Assembly (NCBI GenBank): GCA_021838765.1
Contig: JAKCCY010000033.1
Coordinates: 1 to 24,650 of the forward strand
From: Nitrospirota bacterium
GTDB taxonomy: Bacteria > Nitrospirota_A > Leptospirillia > Leptospirillales > Leptospirillaceae
Direction: 5' to 3'
Length of the DNA stretch: 24,650 nucleotides
The position numbers and the translations under genes are program-made. This document shows positions 16,220-23,467 of this stretch, one piece after another. The notes beneath the pieces are model-generated. The model was not told the origin of the DNA. It was given only the letters and a program-made list of their open reading frames with translations, and did no database searches. Numbering within the stretch: the first letter of the stretch is position 1; the number at the start of each line of letters is the position of its first letter.

Positions 16220-16840
16220 ATGGATTTTTCTGAACAATCCGGTTCCGGTGAAGAGGTTCACAATCGGAGAGTCGGGCCAGCTGAACTAAAGGATCCCCGT
16301 TTTGTCGATCTGTCGACGGGGCTTTGGCCTGAACTCCTTTCACGGTTCATTTCGGGCCTTCCGTCCATTGAATCCCGGATCAATGCTCTTGGACCATCTC
16401 TTGTCAGGGAGGTCACGGAACCGACACACTCTTTTCACGCCGGAATCGTTTCCCCACAAGCTGGGGGGCTTCTGGGACTGATTGGAGGATATTGCGTTCT
16501 TGACGAGGTGGAAATCCACACGTTTTTCCTTCACCCTGACTGGAGAAACAAGGGCATCGGCTCGTCTATGTTCCGGCGATTCTTGTCAGGGTGTCATCTG
16601 TCGGGGATCTCCTCTGTTTACCTTGAGGTTCGTTCAAGAAGTCCTGCAAGACAGCTGTACTCCCGTCTGGGATTCCGGCAGTCAGGGATCAGGAAGGGAT
16701 ACTATGGCCCCGAGTGGTCAGTGGATGAACAGTCGGATGATGCGATTGTGATGGTGTATACTACCGGGGAAATGAACGATCGGCCGAACATGGGAGAAAG
16801 GCTTATGGAGCTTTTGACGGTTGGGTTGGCCGGTCTTTAG
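16220..16840 (+). CDS. rimI: RimI-like GNAT N-acetyltransferase
   Basis: RimI acetylates protein N-termini such as ribosomal S18. The 206-residue protein has the acetyl-CoA motif RNKGIG at 109-114 and the block LEVRSRSPARQLYSRLGF at 135-152 followed by a GIRKGYY segment, typical of RimI. It is longer than the E. coli enzyme (about 148 residues), with roughly 50 extra at the N-terminus and a 20-residue tail. GAGG lies just before the ATG. The position directly after tsaB supports the rimI label; substrate specificity is inferred only. Confidence 0.85.
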   Translation: MDFSEQSGSGEEVHNRRVGPAELKDPRFVDLSTGLWPELLSRFISGLPSIESRINALGPSLVREVTEPTHSFHAGIVSPQAGGLLGLIGGYCVLDEVEIHTFFLHPDWRNKGIGSSMFRRFLSGCHLSGISSVYLEVRSRSPARQLYSRLGFRQSGIRKGYYGPEWSVDEQSDDAIVMVYTTGEMNDRPNMGERLMELLTVGLAGL

Positions 16841-16884
16841 CGGTTCGGATTGTATCTGGGAGATTCTGTTGCGGGGGTGTCTGG

Positions 16885-17166
16885 GTGTTTGGGATCGGGT
16901 GGCCTGACCTTATCTTCATCTTTCTTTTGATCATGCTGGTGGTCAAGCCGTCCGAATGGCCGTCCCTTGCGACCAAGACCGGGCGTTTCATCCGGCTTGC
17001 ACGAACGAGGCTTGCTCCAATCCTTCTTGAGGTCAAGGATATTTCCCGGTCTATCATGGAAGAGGGCAGACCGGCGGAACCCGATGACTGGACGCCTCTT
17101 CCCCAGCCCTATCAGAAAGGTGGAGAGTTTCCCATGATTCAAAACATCAGGCTAGAAAAGGAGTAA
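16885..17166 (+). CDS. TatA/TatB-like twin-arginine translocase subunit
   Basis: The 93-residue protein begins MFGIGWPDLIFIFLLIMLVV, a short N-terminal membrane helix characteristic of TatA/TatB, followed by a basic amphipathic helix (ATKTGRFIRLARTRL). A proline-rich acidic tail ends the protein. The hinge is unusual: families normally have FGPxxLP, but here it reads VKPSEWP, so the conserved FG is lost. The start is GTG at 16885. The partner tatC begins 10 bases after the stop. It could act as the only TatA-type subunit or as TatB with a TatA elsewhere. Confidence 0.83.
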   Translation: MFGIGWPDLIFIFLLIMLVVKPSEWPSLATKTGRFIRLARTRLAPILLEVKDISRSIMEEGRPAEPDDWTPLPQPYQKGGEFPMIQNIRLEKE

Positions 17167-17176
17167 CGTCTGTCTG

Positions 17177-17917
17177 ATGGACCGCTTGCCGTTTCTTTCC
17201 CATCTTTCAGAGCTCAGGTCCCGGGTGTTGAGAGGGGTTTTGTGGATCTCGGGATCCATGATTGTCTGTTTCCCGTTCTCGAACAGGGTTCTGGCTTGGC
17301 TTGGCTCCAAGTCAGGGACCAAGCTTGTCTTTACAACCCCCACTGAAGCGTTCTGGATCACACTGAAGGTTGCCCTGACGATGGGGCTTTTGATCTCCTA
17401 CCCGCTGGTGTTGTGGGAGATTTGGAGATTTGTTGCGCCAGGGCTTTACCGGGAGGAAAAAAAACGGGTTTTTAAATGGTTATTTGGGCTGACTGTCTTT
17501 TTTTTCCTTGGGGTTGTGTTTTCGGATCTTCTTGCCCTTCCCCAGGCGCTTCATTTTTTGGTGGGCTTTGGACAGTCCGAGGGACTGTCTCCCTTCCTCT
17601 CGGTTGACCGAACCATCTCTTTTGAACTTCGGTTCCTTTTTGTTTTCGGACTGATCTTTGAGCTTCCTCTTCTCATGGCTCTCCTCACATCCATTGGCTG
17701 GGTGACGCCGGAATCTTTCCGGAAGGGACGACGGTGGGCGTTGGTCGGAAATGCCGTTGTGGCTTCGGTCCTTTCTCCCACACAGGACTTTTTCAATATG
17801 ATGATCATGTATCTCCCGATGGTGTTTTTATATGAACTCGGCATTTTGTTATCGGCCATAACGATGCGACAGAAAAAACGGGGAGATCTCCAAAGACAGA
17901 TGGCAGAAAGTGGCTGA
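17177..17917 (+). CDS. tatC: Sec-independent translocase TatC
   Basis: TatC is the membrane receptor for twin-arginine signal peptides and the core of the export channel for folded proteins. The 246-residue protein has the expected six membrane segments. The N-terminal motif HLSELRSRV is at 9-17, with E12 and R14 in the signal-binding face. TTPTEAFWITLK follows at 53-64, then WRFVAPGLYREEKK at 83-96, with F85 and E94 equivalent to residues needed for signal recognition. The late motif SPTQDFFNMMIMYLPMVFLYELGI also fits. AAAAGGAG at 17156-17163 overlaps the stop of the upstream TatA/B gene, a slightly long 13 bases from the ATG. Confidence 0.95.
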   Translation: MDRLPFLSHLSELRSRVLRGVLWISGSMIVCFPFSNRVLAWLGSKSGTKLVFTTPTEAFWITLKVALTMGLLISYPLVLWEIWRFVAPGLYREEKKRVFKWLFGLTVFFFLGVVFSDLLALPQALHFLVGFGQSEGLSPFLSVDRTISFELRFLFVFGLIFELPLLMALLTSIGWVTPESFRKGRRWALVGNAVVASVLSPTQDFFNMMIMYLPMVFLYELGILLSAITMRQKKRGDLQRQMAESG

Positions 17918-17954
17918 TGGGTCTTTTGATGTGGTGAAATCACAGACCTCCCGG

Positions 17955-17982
17955 AGACTTTTCTGAGCTTCGGCTCTTGTCT
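17955..17982 (+). terminator. Possible terminator after tatC
   Basis: A GAGC-TTCG-GCTC hairpin at 17965-17976 has a stable TTCG tetraloop, and the outer AGAC (17955-17958) and GTCT (17979-17982) can extend it imperfectly. The T-run afterwards is short and interrupted. It lies 38-65 bases after the tatC stop. Confidence 0.35.
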
Positions 17983-18020
17983 TTCAGGCTGTTTCATTCC
18001 ATACTTCAGGAAATGGCGTT

Positions 18021-18032
18021 TGACCGGGGTCA
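18021..18032. promoter_or_regulatory. Short palindrome upstream of fhs
   Basis: TGACC-GG-GGTCA forms a perfect 5-bp inverted repeat about 80 bases before fhs. TTGACC at 18020-18025 could double as a -35, but the matching -10 region (GATCCT) is poor. It may be a small operator or chance. Confidence 0.25.
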
Positions 18033-18111
18033 TTGGTGAATGGATCCTCCTGGCTCCTTTCCCTGACCTTCGACAGGCAAAAAACGACTTCTGCTCAACC
18101 CTCCGGAAAGA

Positions 18112-19803
18112 ATGACTTTGATCGATTTAGAATCACTTGCCCGTTCCCTCGGTGTTCCATCTGACCGATTTCACCGCTTCGGGCCAGGCAGGGGAAAAAT
18201 TGACCCCCGTTACTTGCCCTCTCCATCTCTGGGGCTTTCTCCTGATGACTCAAAAGTTTCTTCCGCACTTTATGTCCTTGTGACGGGAATGACTCCCACT
18301 CCGCTTGGAGAAGGAAAAACCACCACTTCCATCGGCCTCTCGATGGCCTTGAACCGTCTTGGCTTAAGGACAGTTGTCACGATTCGACAGCCTTCAATGG
18401 GGCCTGTTTTTGGAATCAAGGGGGGTGGTGCAGGAGGAGGAAGGTCGACCATTGAACCGATGGATGTCCTGAACCTCCACCTGACAGGGGATATTCATGC
18501 CGTTTCATCGGCACACAATCTTCTGGCATCGGCCATCGACAATGAATTTTCCCACAGCAATCCCCTTCGGATTGACCCTCTCTCCATCAACTACCCCCGG
18601 GTAGTGGATCTGAATGATCGTCCTCTCCGGAAGGTGGTGATCGGCCTGGGGGGACGTGCGAACGGGATTCCCCGGGAAACGGAATTTTCGATTGCGGTGA
18701 GTTCGGAAGTGATGGCGATTCTGGCTTTGGCAAAAGACTATTCCGACCTTTCGGGGAGACTATCTAAAATTACGGTTGGAGCGAATGTCGATGGCACCCC
18801 TGTTACGGCAAGGGATCTGGGTGTCGACGGGGCGATGGCGGCACTTCTTCGTGAGGCCTTCTGGCCGAATCTTATGGCGACTTGCGAGGGCACGCCTGCG
18901 ATTGTTCACGGATCGCCTTTTGCGAATATTGCCCATGGAAACTCTTCCGTCATCGGAGACTGGGTTGCCCTTTCAGGGGCCCAATGTGTTGTGACGGAGG
19001 CCGGTTTCGGGGCTGATCTTGGCGGGGAGAAATTTTTTGACATAAAATCCCCCATTCTCGGAAGGGGGCCGAATGTGGCCGTTCTGGTCGCTACGGCAAA
19101 GAGCCTCCGGATGCACGGGGGGCTTGCGGAGACCACGGCGGGCAAACCTATTCCGGAAATTCTGGATTCGCCCCATCCAGAGTCGGTTGACAGGGGATGC
19201 GCGAATCTTCGTCGCCAAATCGAAAATATCCGCTCTTTCGGAGTTCCGGTCGTTGTGGCGATCAACTCCCATCCCCAGGATTCACAAGAAGAGTGGGACA
19301 TTATTCGCCGGCACGCAATCGATGCAGGTGCTTCCGATGCGGTGGTCTGTTCACATTTCAGGGACGGTAGCGAAGGAGCGCTTGCCCTTGCGCGGGTCGT
19401 CATGGAAACGCCTAAACACCATAATGGTCAGGTGACTCCCCTTTATCGCCGGGAAGATTCCCTGGAAGATAAAGTGACTCGCATTGTGACAACCATGTAT
19501 GGTGCAAAAATGGCTTCGTGGTCGGACAGGGCCAGAAAAAGTCTGGTTGTCGCCAAATCTCTCGGGGCAGAGACGATGCCGGTCTGCATTGCCAAGACAT
19601 GGGCTTCGCTTTCACATGATCCGGCTTTGAAAGGGGATCCCCGTGGCTATGTTTTTCCAGTGACGGATGTCAGGGCGTTTACAGGGGCCGGTTTTGTCAC
19701 TGTTTATGCAGGGGATGTCCAGACGATGCCCGGCTTGCCTTCAAGACCTGCTTTCCGGAAGATTGATCTCTCTCCGGATGGAATAACCAGAGGCATGACA
19801 TGA
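18112..19803 (+). CDS. fhs: Formate-tetrahydrofolate ligase
   Basis: The enzyme joins formate to tetrahydrofolate with ATP, giving 10-formyl-THF for one-carbon metabolism. Length is 563 residues, normal for the family. The ATP loop TPTPLGEGKTTT is at 61-72. The signature RQPSMGPVFGIKGGGAGGG spans about 92-110, followed by EPMDVLNLHLTGDIHAVSSAHN. The ribosome-binding site is weak: GGAAAG ends only one base before the ATG, and no better start is seen. It heads an operon-like run and overlaps the next gene by ATGA. Whether it works in assimilation of formate or only in folate cycling cannot be told here. Confidence 0.95.
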   Translation: MTLIDLESLARSLGVPSDRFHRFGPGRGKIDPRYLPSPSLGLSPDDSKVSSALYVLVTGMTPTPLGEGKTTTSIGLSMALNRLGLRTVVTIRQPSMGPVFGIKGGGAGGGRSTIEPMDVLNLHLTGDIHAVSSAHNLLASAIDNEFSHSNPLRIDPLSINYPRVVDLNDRPLRKVVIGLGGRANGIPRETEFSIAVSSEVMAILALAKDYSDLSGRLSKITVGANVDGTPVTARDLGVDGAMAALLREAFWPNLMATCEGTPAIVHGSPFANIAHGNSSVIGDWVALSGAQCVVTEAGFGADLGGEKFFDIKSPILGRGPNVAVLVATAKSLRMHGGLAETTAGKPIPEILDSPHPESVDRGCANLRRQIENIRSFGVPVVVAINSHPQDSQEEWDIIRRHAIDAGASDAVVCSHFRDGSEGALALARVVMETPKHHNGQVTPLYRREDSLEDKVTRIVTTMYGAKMASWSDRARKSLVVAKSLGAETMPVCIAKTWASLSHDPALKGDPRGYVFPVTDVRAFTGAGFVTVYAGDVQTMPGLPSRPAFRKIDLSPDGITRGMT

Positions 19804-21779
19804 TGGCATTCTTGAGGGGATTTTGTTGTTTTTCGTTAATCTCCTTTTTCCTTCTTGCGGACGTTTCCTTCTGCGGACCTCTGCTCCCCAACGCTGTTGC
19901 CGCCTCTCCGTCGAGCACTCCCCTGGACGCTCCACTGGTCAGGACCAGGGATGTTGTCAGGGTCCTGTCCTCCTATTTTCCTGAGGTTTATGGAAATATC
20001 ACTTCCGTTGACGGTTCGACCGTTTCCCTGGACAAGGGCGCCTCTTCCGGAATCACCGAGGGGATGGTTTTGACCGTTGTGAGGAGGGGGCAACCTTTCA
20101 GGGATCCCTATACGGATGAAGTGATCGGTTTCCGGGAGGAAAAGCTTGGGCGCCTTTCAGTGGAGTCGGTCGCAGACCAGACCAGCTCGGGTTTCTTTTC
20201 GAGGGATACATCCGGAGAAAGCCCTGCCGTTGGAGATCGTGTACGACTTTCCGGGGCACCCATACCGTTGGCGGTGATTCCCCAATCGAACTATGCAGAC
20301 ATCAGGGTCATGGCTCATCTTGAGCAGCGCCTTGACCACTCGGAGCGATTCCGGGTTCTCGACCCATTCAAGGTGGAAGCAACTCTTGGAAGCCTTGGCA
20401 GGGTTTCCAGGGAGGACCCTGCGGTTCTGAAAAGGCTTTCCATTCTTCTCGGTGTGGACTACCTCTTTTTGGTGGATACAACGATTGTCGGCCAGAGGGC
20501 CCTGATGACGATTTCCATAGTGTCAGGCGCGACCGGACAGCCGATGGCTCATATTTCCGCAATGATGAAGGGCATTTCTCCCCTCATGGCCGAGGTCGGA
20601 AAAGGAGAGCACCGCGTTGGGGGATTCATCACCACGAGCTTGCCGCCGCTTTCAAAGCCGTCGTCCGTGCTTTCGGTCTCCTTTATTCCCAAATTCATAG
20701 TGCCCATCGGGAAAAGTATCAGCGGTCGTCCTCTGTTTGCTTTTTCCGACGGGAAAAAGGTTCTCCTGGGAGAGTTTTCCCCCGACGGGTTCAGGGTGAG
20801 GTATTCTGAATCCAATCCCGGAGTGATCAGGAATCTCCACATATTCGTTTCTGCAGGACATCTTATGGATGACCACCCTGCATCCGACAAGGATCCATCC
20901 GGCTGGAAAAGCCATTACCAGATCGCTGTCAGCAGTATTGTCGAAGGAACACCCGACTCCTATGTTCTTGATGTTTCAGGAGGAAAGCTCCGGCGCATCT
21001 GGAAGCATGTTCGTCTCTACCTGAGGATTGTCCATCTTCCGGGAGGACATGATCGGCTTCTGGCTCAAAAAATGGGTGTGAACAGGCCATTTCTGGGAAA
21101 GATCTACCAGATGGACTGGATGCGTGATCACTTCGAAAAGGGACGGACGCTTGATTGGCCTGCAAGAGTCAGACTGTTCGGATCGCTGCCGATCACGATT
21201 TCCGGTAAGACCCGCTTCCTTCAGCTCTCGAAGGACAACCATCTGACCTATCTTGGTGCGAATGGGGATCTTCGCTTCAAAAGTCCTTTCTTTCTCGGCG
21301 GGTATGATGATCATTACGTTTTTGGCCGTCCCCATGCGCTTCTCCCCGTCAGGACGAGAATGGTCCATTTGAAAGGACGTATCCTGACCATTTCTTCGAC
21401 CAAAGGACAGAATCGTCCTATCGTGATTGTCTATAAAAATGTTCCGGTCTCTTCTCCCGTGGCGAGATTTCAGGGCTATCAGTATGGACAGGTGTATTTT
21501 TACCGTTGGACTGGAGTCAACTGGACTTTATTGGGTCGCTTGACCCGGGTCAGGGATTTTATTACCGATATCGCGATCGGAACGGATCCTGCCACTTTGA
21601 AACCGAGGCTTCTTGTGGCTACGGAGCCGGTTTTCAATTTCATGAATATCCAGAACCTCTATGAAAATGAAGGGAAAATCCAGATATTCCCATTGCCGGG
21701 AAAGGTTCTGAAGGCTCTCGGTCAGGGTGGATCTCCACCATCTCTCATCAACCGTCCATCCTCGGGATCCCATCCATGA
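19800..21779 (+). CDS. Large exported protein with FlgT/CsgG-like N-terminal half, unknown function
   Basis: I cannot name this 659-residue protein. A Sec signal peptide covers about residues 1-34 (hydrophobic SLISFFLLADVSF, likely cleavage after AVAA). Residues 60-150 resemble the FlgT C-terminal or SH3-like pattern: YGNITSVDGSTVSLDKGASSGITEGMVL, then DPYTDEVIGFREEKLGRLSVESV. Residues 155-260 resemble the CsgG/LpoB-type fold: IRVMAHLEQRL, then SERFRVLD, LLGVDYLFLVDTTIV and ISIVSGATGQP. Residues 290-640 hold strand pairs with a propeller look. There is no lipobox. The gene overlaps fhs and uppS by four bases each. A role in envelope assembly or a large secretion apparatus is plausible but inferred. 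Confidence 0.75.
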   Translation: MMAFLRGFCCFSLISFFLLADVSFCGPLLPNAVAASPSSTPLDAPLVRTRDVVRVLSSYFPEVYGNITSVDGSTVSLDKGASSGITEGMVLTVVRRGQPFRDPYTDEVIGFREEKLGRLSVESVADQTSSGFFSRDTSGESPAVGDRVRLSGAPIPLAVIPQSNYADIRVMAHLEQRLDHSERFRVLDPFKVEATLGSLGRVSREDPAVLKRLSILLGVDYLFLVDTTIVGQRALMTISIVSGATGQPMAHISAMMKGISPLMAEVGKGEHRVGGFITTSLPPLSKPSSVLSVSFIPKFIVPIGKSISGRPLFAFSDGKKVLLGEFSPDGFRVRYSESNPGVIRNLHIFVSAGHLMDDHPASDKDPSGWKSHYQIAVSSIVEGTPDSYVLDVSGGKLRRIWKHVRLYLRIVHLPGGHDRLLAQKMGVNRPFLGKIYQMDWMRDHFEKGRTLDWPARVRLFGSLPITISGKTRFLQLSKDNHLTYLGANGDLRFKSPFFLGGYDDHYVFGRPHALLPVRTRMVHLKGRILTISSTKGQNRPIVIVYKNVPVSSPVARFQGYQYGQVYFYRWTGVNWTLLGRLTRVRDFITDIAIGTDPATLKPRLLVATEPVFNFMNIQNLYENEGKIQIFPLPGKVLKALGQGGSPPSLINRPSSGSHP

Positions 21780-22561
21780 AGCACACCATCAACGCCGAGT
21801 CTCCGGACAGCGAAAAAGTCGACCTTTCCTGGCTCTCGAATCCTCCCCGTCATGTCGCGGTCATTATGGACGGAAATGGCAGGTGGGCGACGAAAAGGCA
21901 TCTGCCAAGGGTGATGGGCCATCGCGCAGGTGCCGAGAGCGTCAGGCGGGTTGTGACAGCCTCAAGGCAATGGAATATCCCGTATTTGACCCTCTATGCA
22001 TTTTCGTGGGAAAATTGGACCAGACCACGTCTTGAAGTCAACGCATTGATGGCTCTCCTGGAGGAGTTTATTGATCAGGAGATACAGACAATGCTGAACA
22101 ATTCCATCCGTTTTTCGGTTGTTGGAGCACGCGAGCGGCTCCCTGAGTCGGTTTTTAAAAAAATACGGATGGCGGAAGATCGTACTTCGGCCTGTGATCG
22201 TATGGTGTTAACGCTTGCGTTGTCTTATTCCGGGAGAGAAGAGATCGTAAAAGCGGCGACTGCATTTGCGAGGGATGTCCAGAAGGGGATTCTCTCTCCA
22301 GAAGATCTGTCAGCGGAACGTTTTTCAGATTATCTGGATTCCAGGGATCTCCCCCCGCCGGATCTTCTGATTCGGACGAGCGGTGAGGTCCGGGTCAGCA
22401 ACTTCCTTTTGTGGCAGATCGCTTATACGGAACTGCATTTTACCAGGACCTTGTGGCCGGATTTCTCGGAAGAAGATTACCGTCGGGCATTGATGGATTA
22501 TCAGGAAAGGGTTCGCCGTTTTGGCAGGACCGGGGCAACGCCTGATGAAGGCGCCATTTGA
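21776..22561 (+). CDS. uppS: Undecaprenyl diphosphate synthase
   Basis: UppS adds cis-isoprene units to farnesyl diphosphate to make the lipid carrier for peptidoglycan and O-antigen. In the 261-residue protein the catalytic aspartate is D32 in IMDGNGRWA. The LYAFSWENWTRP motif is at 73-84; most family members have T where this has W78. RTSGEVRVSNFLLWQIAYTELHF carries the residues for the homoallylic diphosphate. An N-terminal extension of about 25 residues precedes the conserved core. Start and stop overlap both neighbours (ATGA and TTGA). It feeds on the same precursor as hpnD in this window. Confidence 0.95.
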   Translation: MKHTINAESPDSEKVDLSWLSNPPRHVAVIMDGNGRWATKRHLPRVMGHRAGAESVRRVVTASRQWNIPYLTLYAFSWENWTRPRLEVNALMALLEEFIDQEIQTMLNNSIRFSVVGARERLPESVFKKIRMAEDRTSACDRMVLTLALSYSGREEIVKAATAFARDVQKGILSPEDLSAERFSDYLDSRDLPPPDLLIRTSGEVRVSNFLLWQIAYTELHFTRTLWPDFSEEDYRRALMDYQERVRRFGRTGATPDEGAI

Positions 22562-23415
22562 AGAACCTTTTTCAGCGGGTTGCTGTTGGATTGGTTCTTG
22601 TTCCGCTCCTTGTCCTTCTATTGCTGAAGGGCTCCAGCTGGGCGCTGCTTGTCCTGATCCTCCTCGTCATGTTCCTGGCTTTTTCCGAGTATTTGTCGAT
22701 GATGTTGCCGCGTGGAGTCTCCCCTGTCCTCCCTTGGGTGGCCCGCATCTGCGGAATTTTTCTGATCCTCGATTTTTACCTCTCCTCCCAGGGAGCGGCT
22801 TCGGAGATTTCCCCTGGGGATCTTCTGGCGCTTTTGTTTCTGGCGATTCTGATGGTGTCGATTTCCGGGCGTTCCCGACGGGAAGGTGACCTTCTTCCTG
22901 ATGTTCCGGCAATGCTCCCCATTCTTGCCGGACTGGTCTACATCCCGTATCTTCTGGGGTATGTCCTCCTTCTCAGGGCCCTTCCGGAGGGAGGGAAGCT
23001 TGTCCTGTTCGTTCTGGGATTCACTTGGGCGGTGGACATCTTTGCCTATGCTGTCGGAAAAACCATGGGAAAGGTCAAATTGTCGCCTGCCTTGTCTCCT
23101 TCTAAAACGAAGGAAGGGGCGGTGGGTGGTCTTGCCGGAGGTGTCATCTGGACCCTTCTTTTTCATCGGATGCTCATTCCGGGGGTTGCTTTGGGAGATC
23201 TGTTGGCGATCTCGCTTCTCATGGGTGGTGTCGGTCAGCTGGGGGATCTTTGCGAGTCGGCATTCAAACGATACGCCGGAGTGAAGGATTCCGGGGGGCT
23301 GATTCCCGGACATGGCGGTTTTCTGGACAAGATTGACAGTCTTCTCTTCAATGCGCCGGTTTTTTATTTGTTTTTGGTGTATTGGGAGGGGTTTTCGTTA
23401 AAAATCTGGACGTGA
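22558..23415 (+). CDS. cdsA: Phosphatidate cytidylyltransferase CdsA
   Basis: CdsA makes CDP-diacylglycerol from phosphatidate and CTP, the branch point to phosphatidylglycerol and phosphatidylethanolamine. The 285-residue protein is almost all membrane helices. The family signature is clear near the C-terminus: SPSKTKEGAVGG, then GDLCESAFKRYAGVKDSGG and LIPGHGGFLDKIDSL, with the metal-binding acidic residues. The start is TTG at 22558, sharing TTGA with the uppS stop, with AAGG six bases upstream. The uppS-cdsA-dxr order is a widely conserved envelope and isoprenoid cluster. Confidence 0.95.
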   Translation: MKNLFQRVAVGLVLVPLLVLLLLKGSSWALLVLILLVMFLAFSEYLSMMLPRGVSPVLPWVARICGIFLILDFYLSSQGAASEISPGDLLALLFLAILMVSISGRSRREGDLLPDVPAMLPILAGLVYIPYLLGYVLLLRALPEGGKLVLFVLGFTWAVDIFAYAVGKTMGKVKLSPALSPSKTKEGAVGGLAGGVIWTLLFHRMLIPGVALGDLLAISLLMGGVGQLGDLCESAFKRYAGVKDSGGLIPGHGGFLDKIDSLLFNAPVFYLFLVYWEGFSLKIWT

Positions 23416-23417
23416 TT

Positions 23418-23453
23418 CCCCGTTTTCTTCGGGGCTCCCCATATCGTTTTTTT
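23418..23453 (+). terminator. Weak hairpin between cdsA and dxr
   Basis: CCCCG (23418-23422) pairs with CGGGG (23430-23434) around a 7-base loop, and seven Ts follow at 23447-23453 after a 12-base gap. The gap makes a strong intrinsic terminator unlikely. It could reduce dxr transcription or stabilise an mRNA end. Confidence 0.3.
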
Positions 23454-23467
23454 ATGAGGTCTTGATA

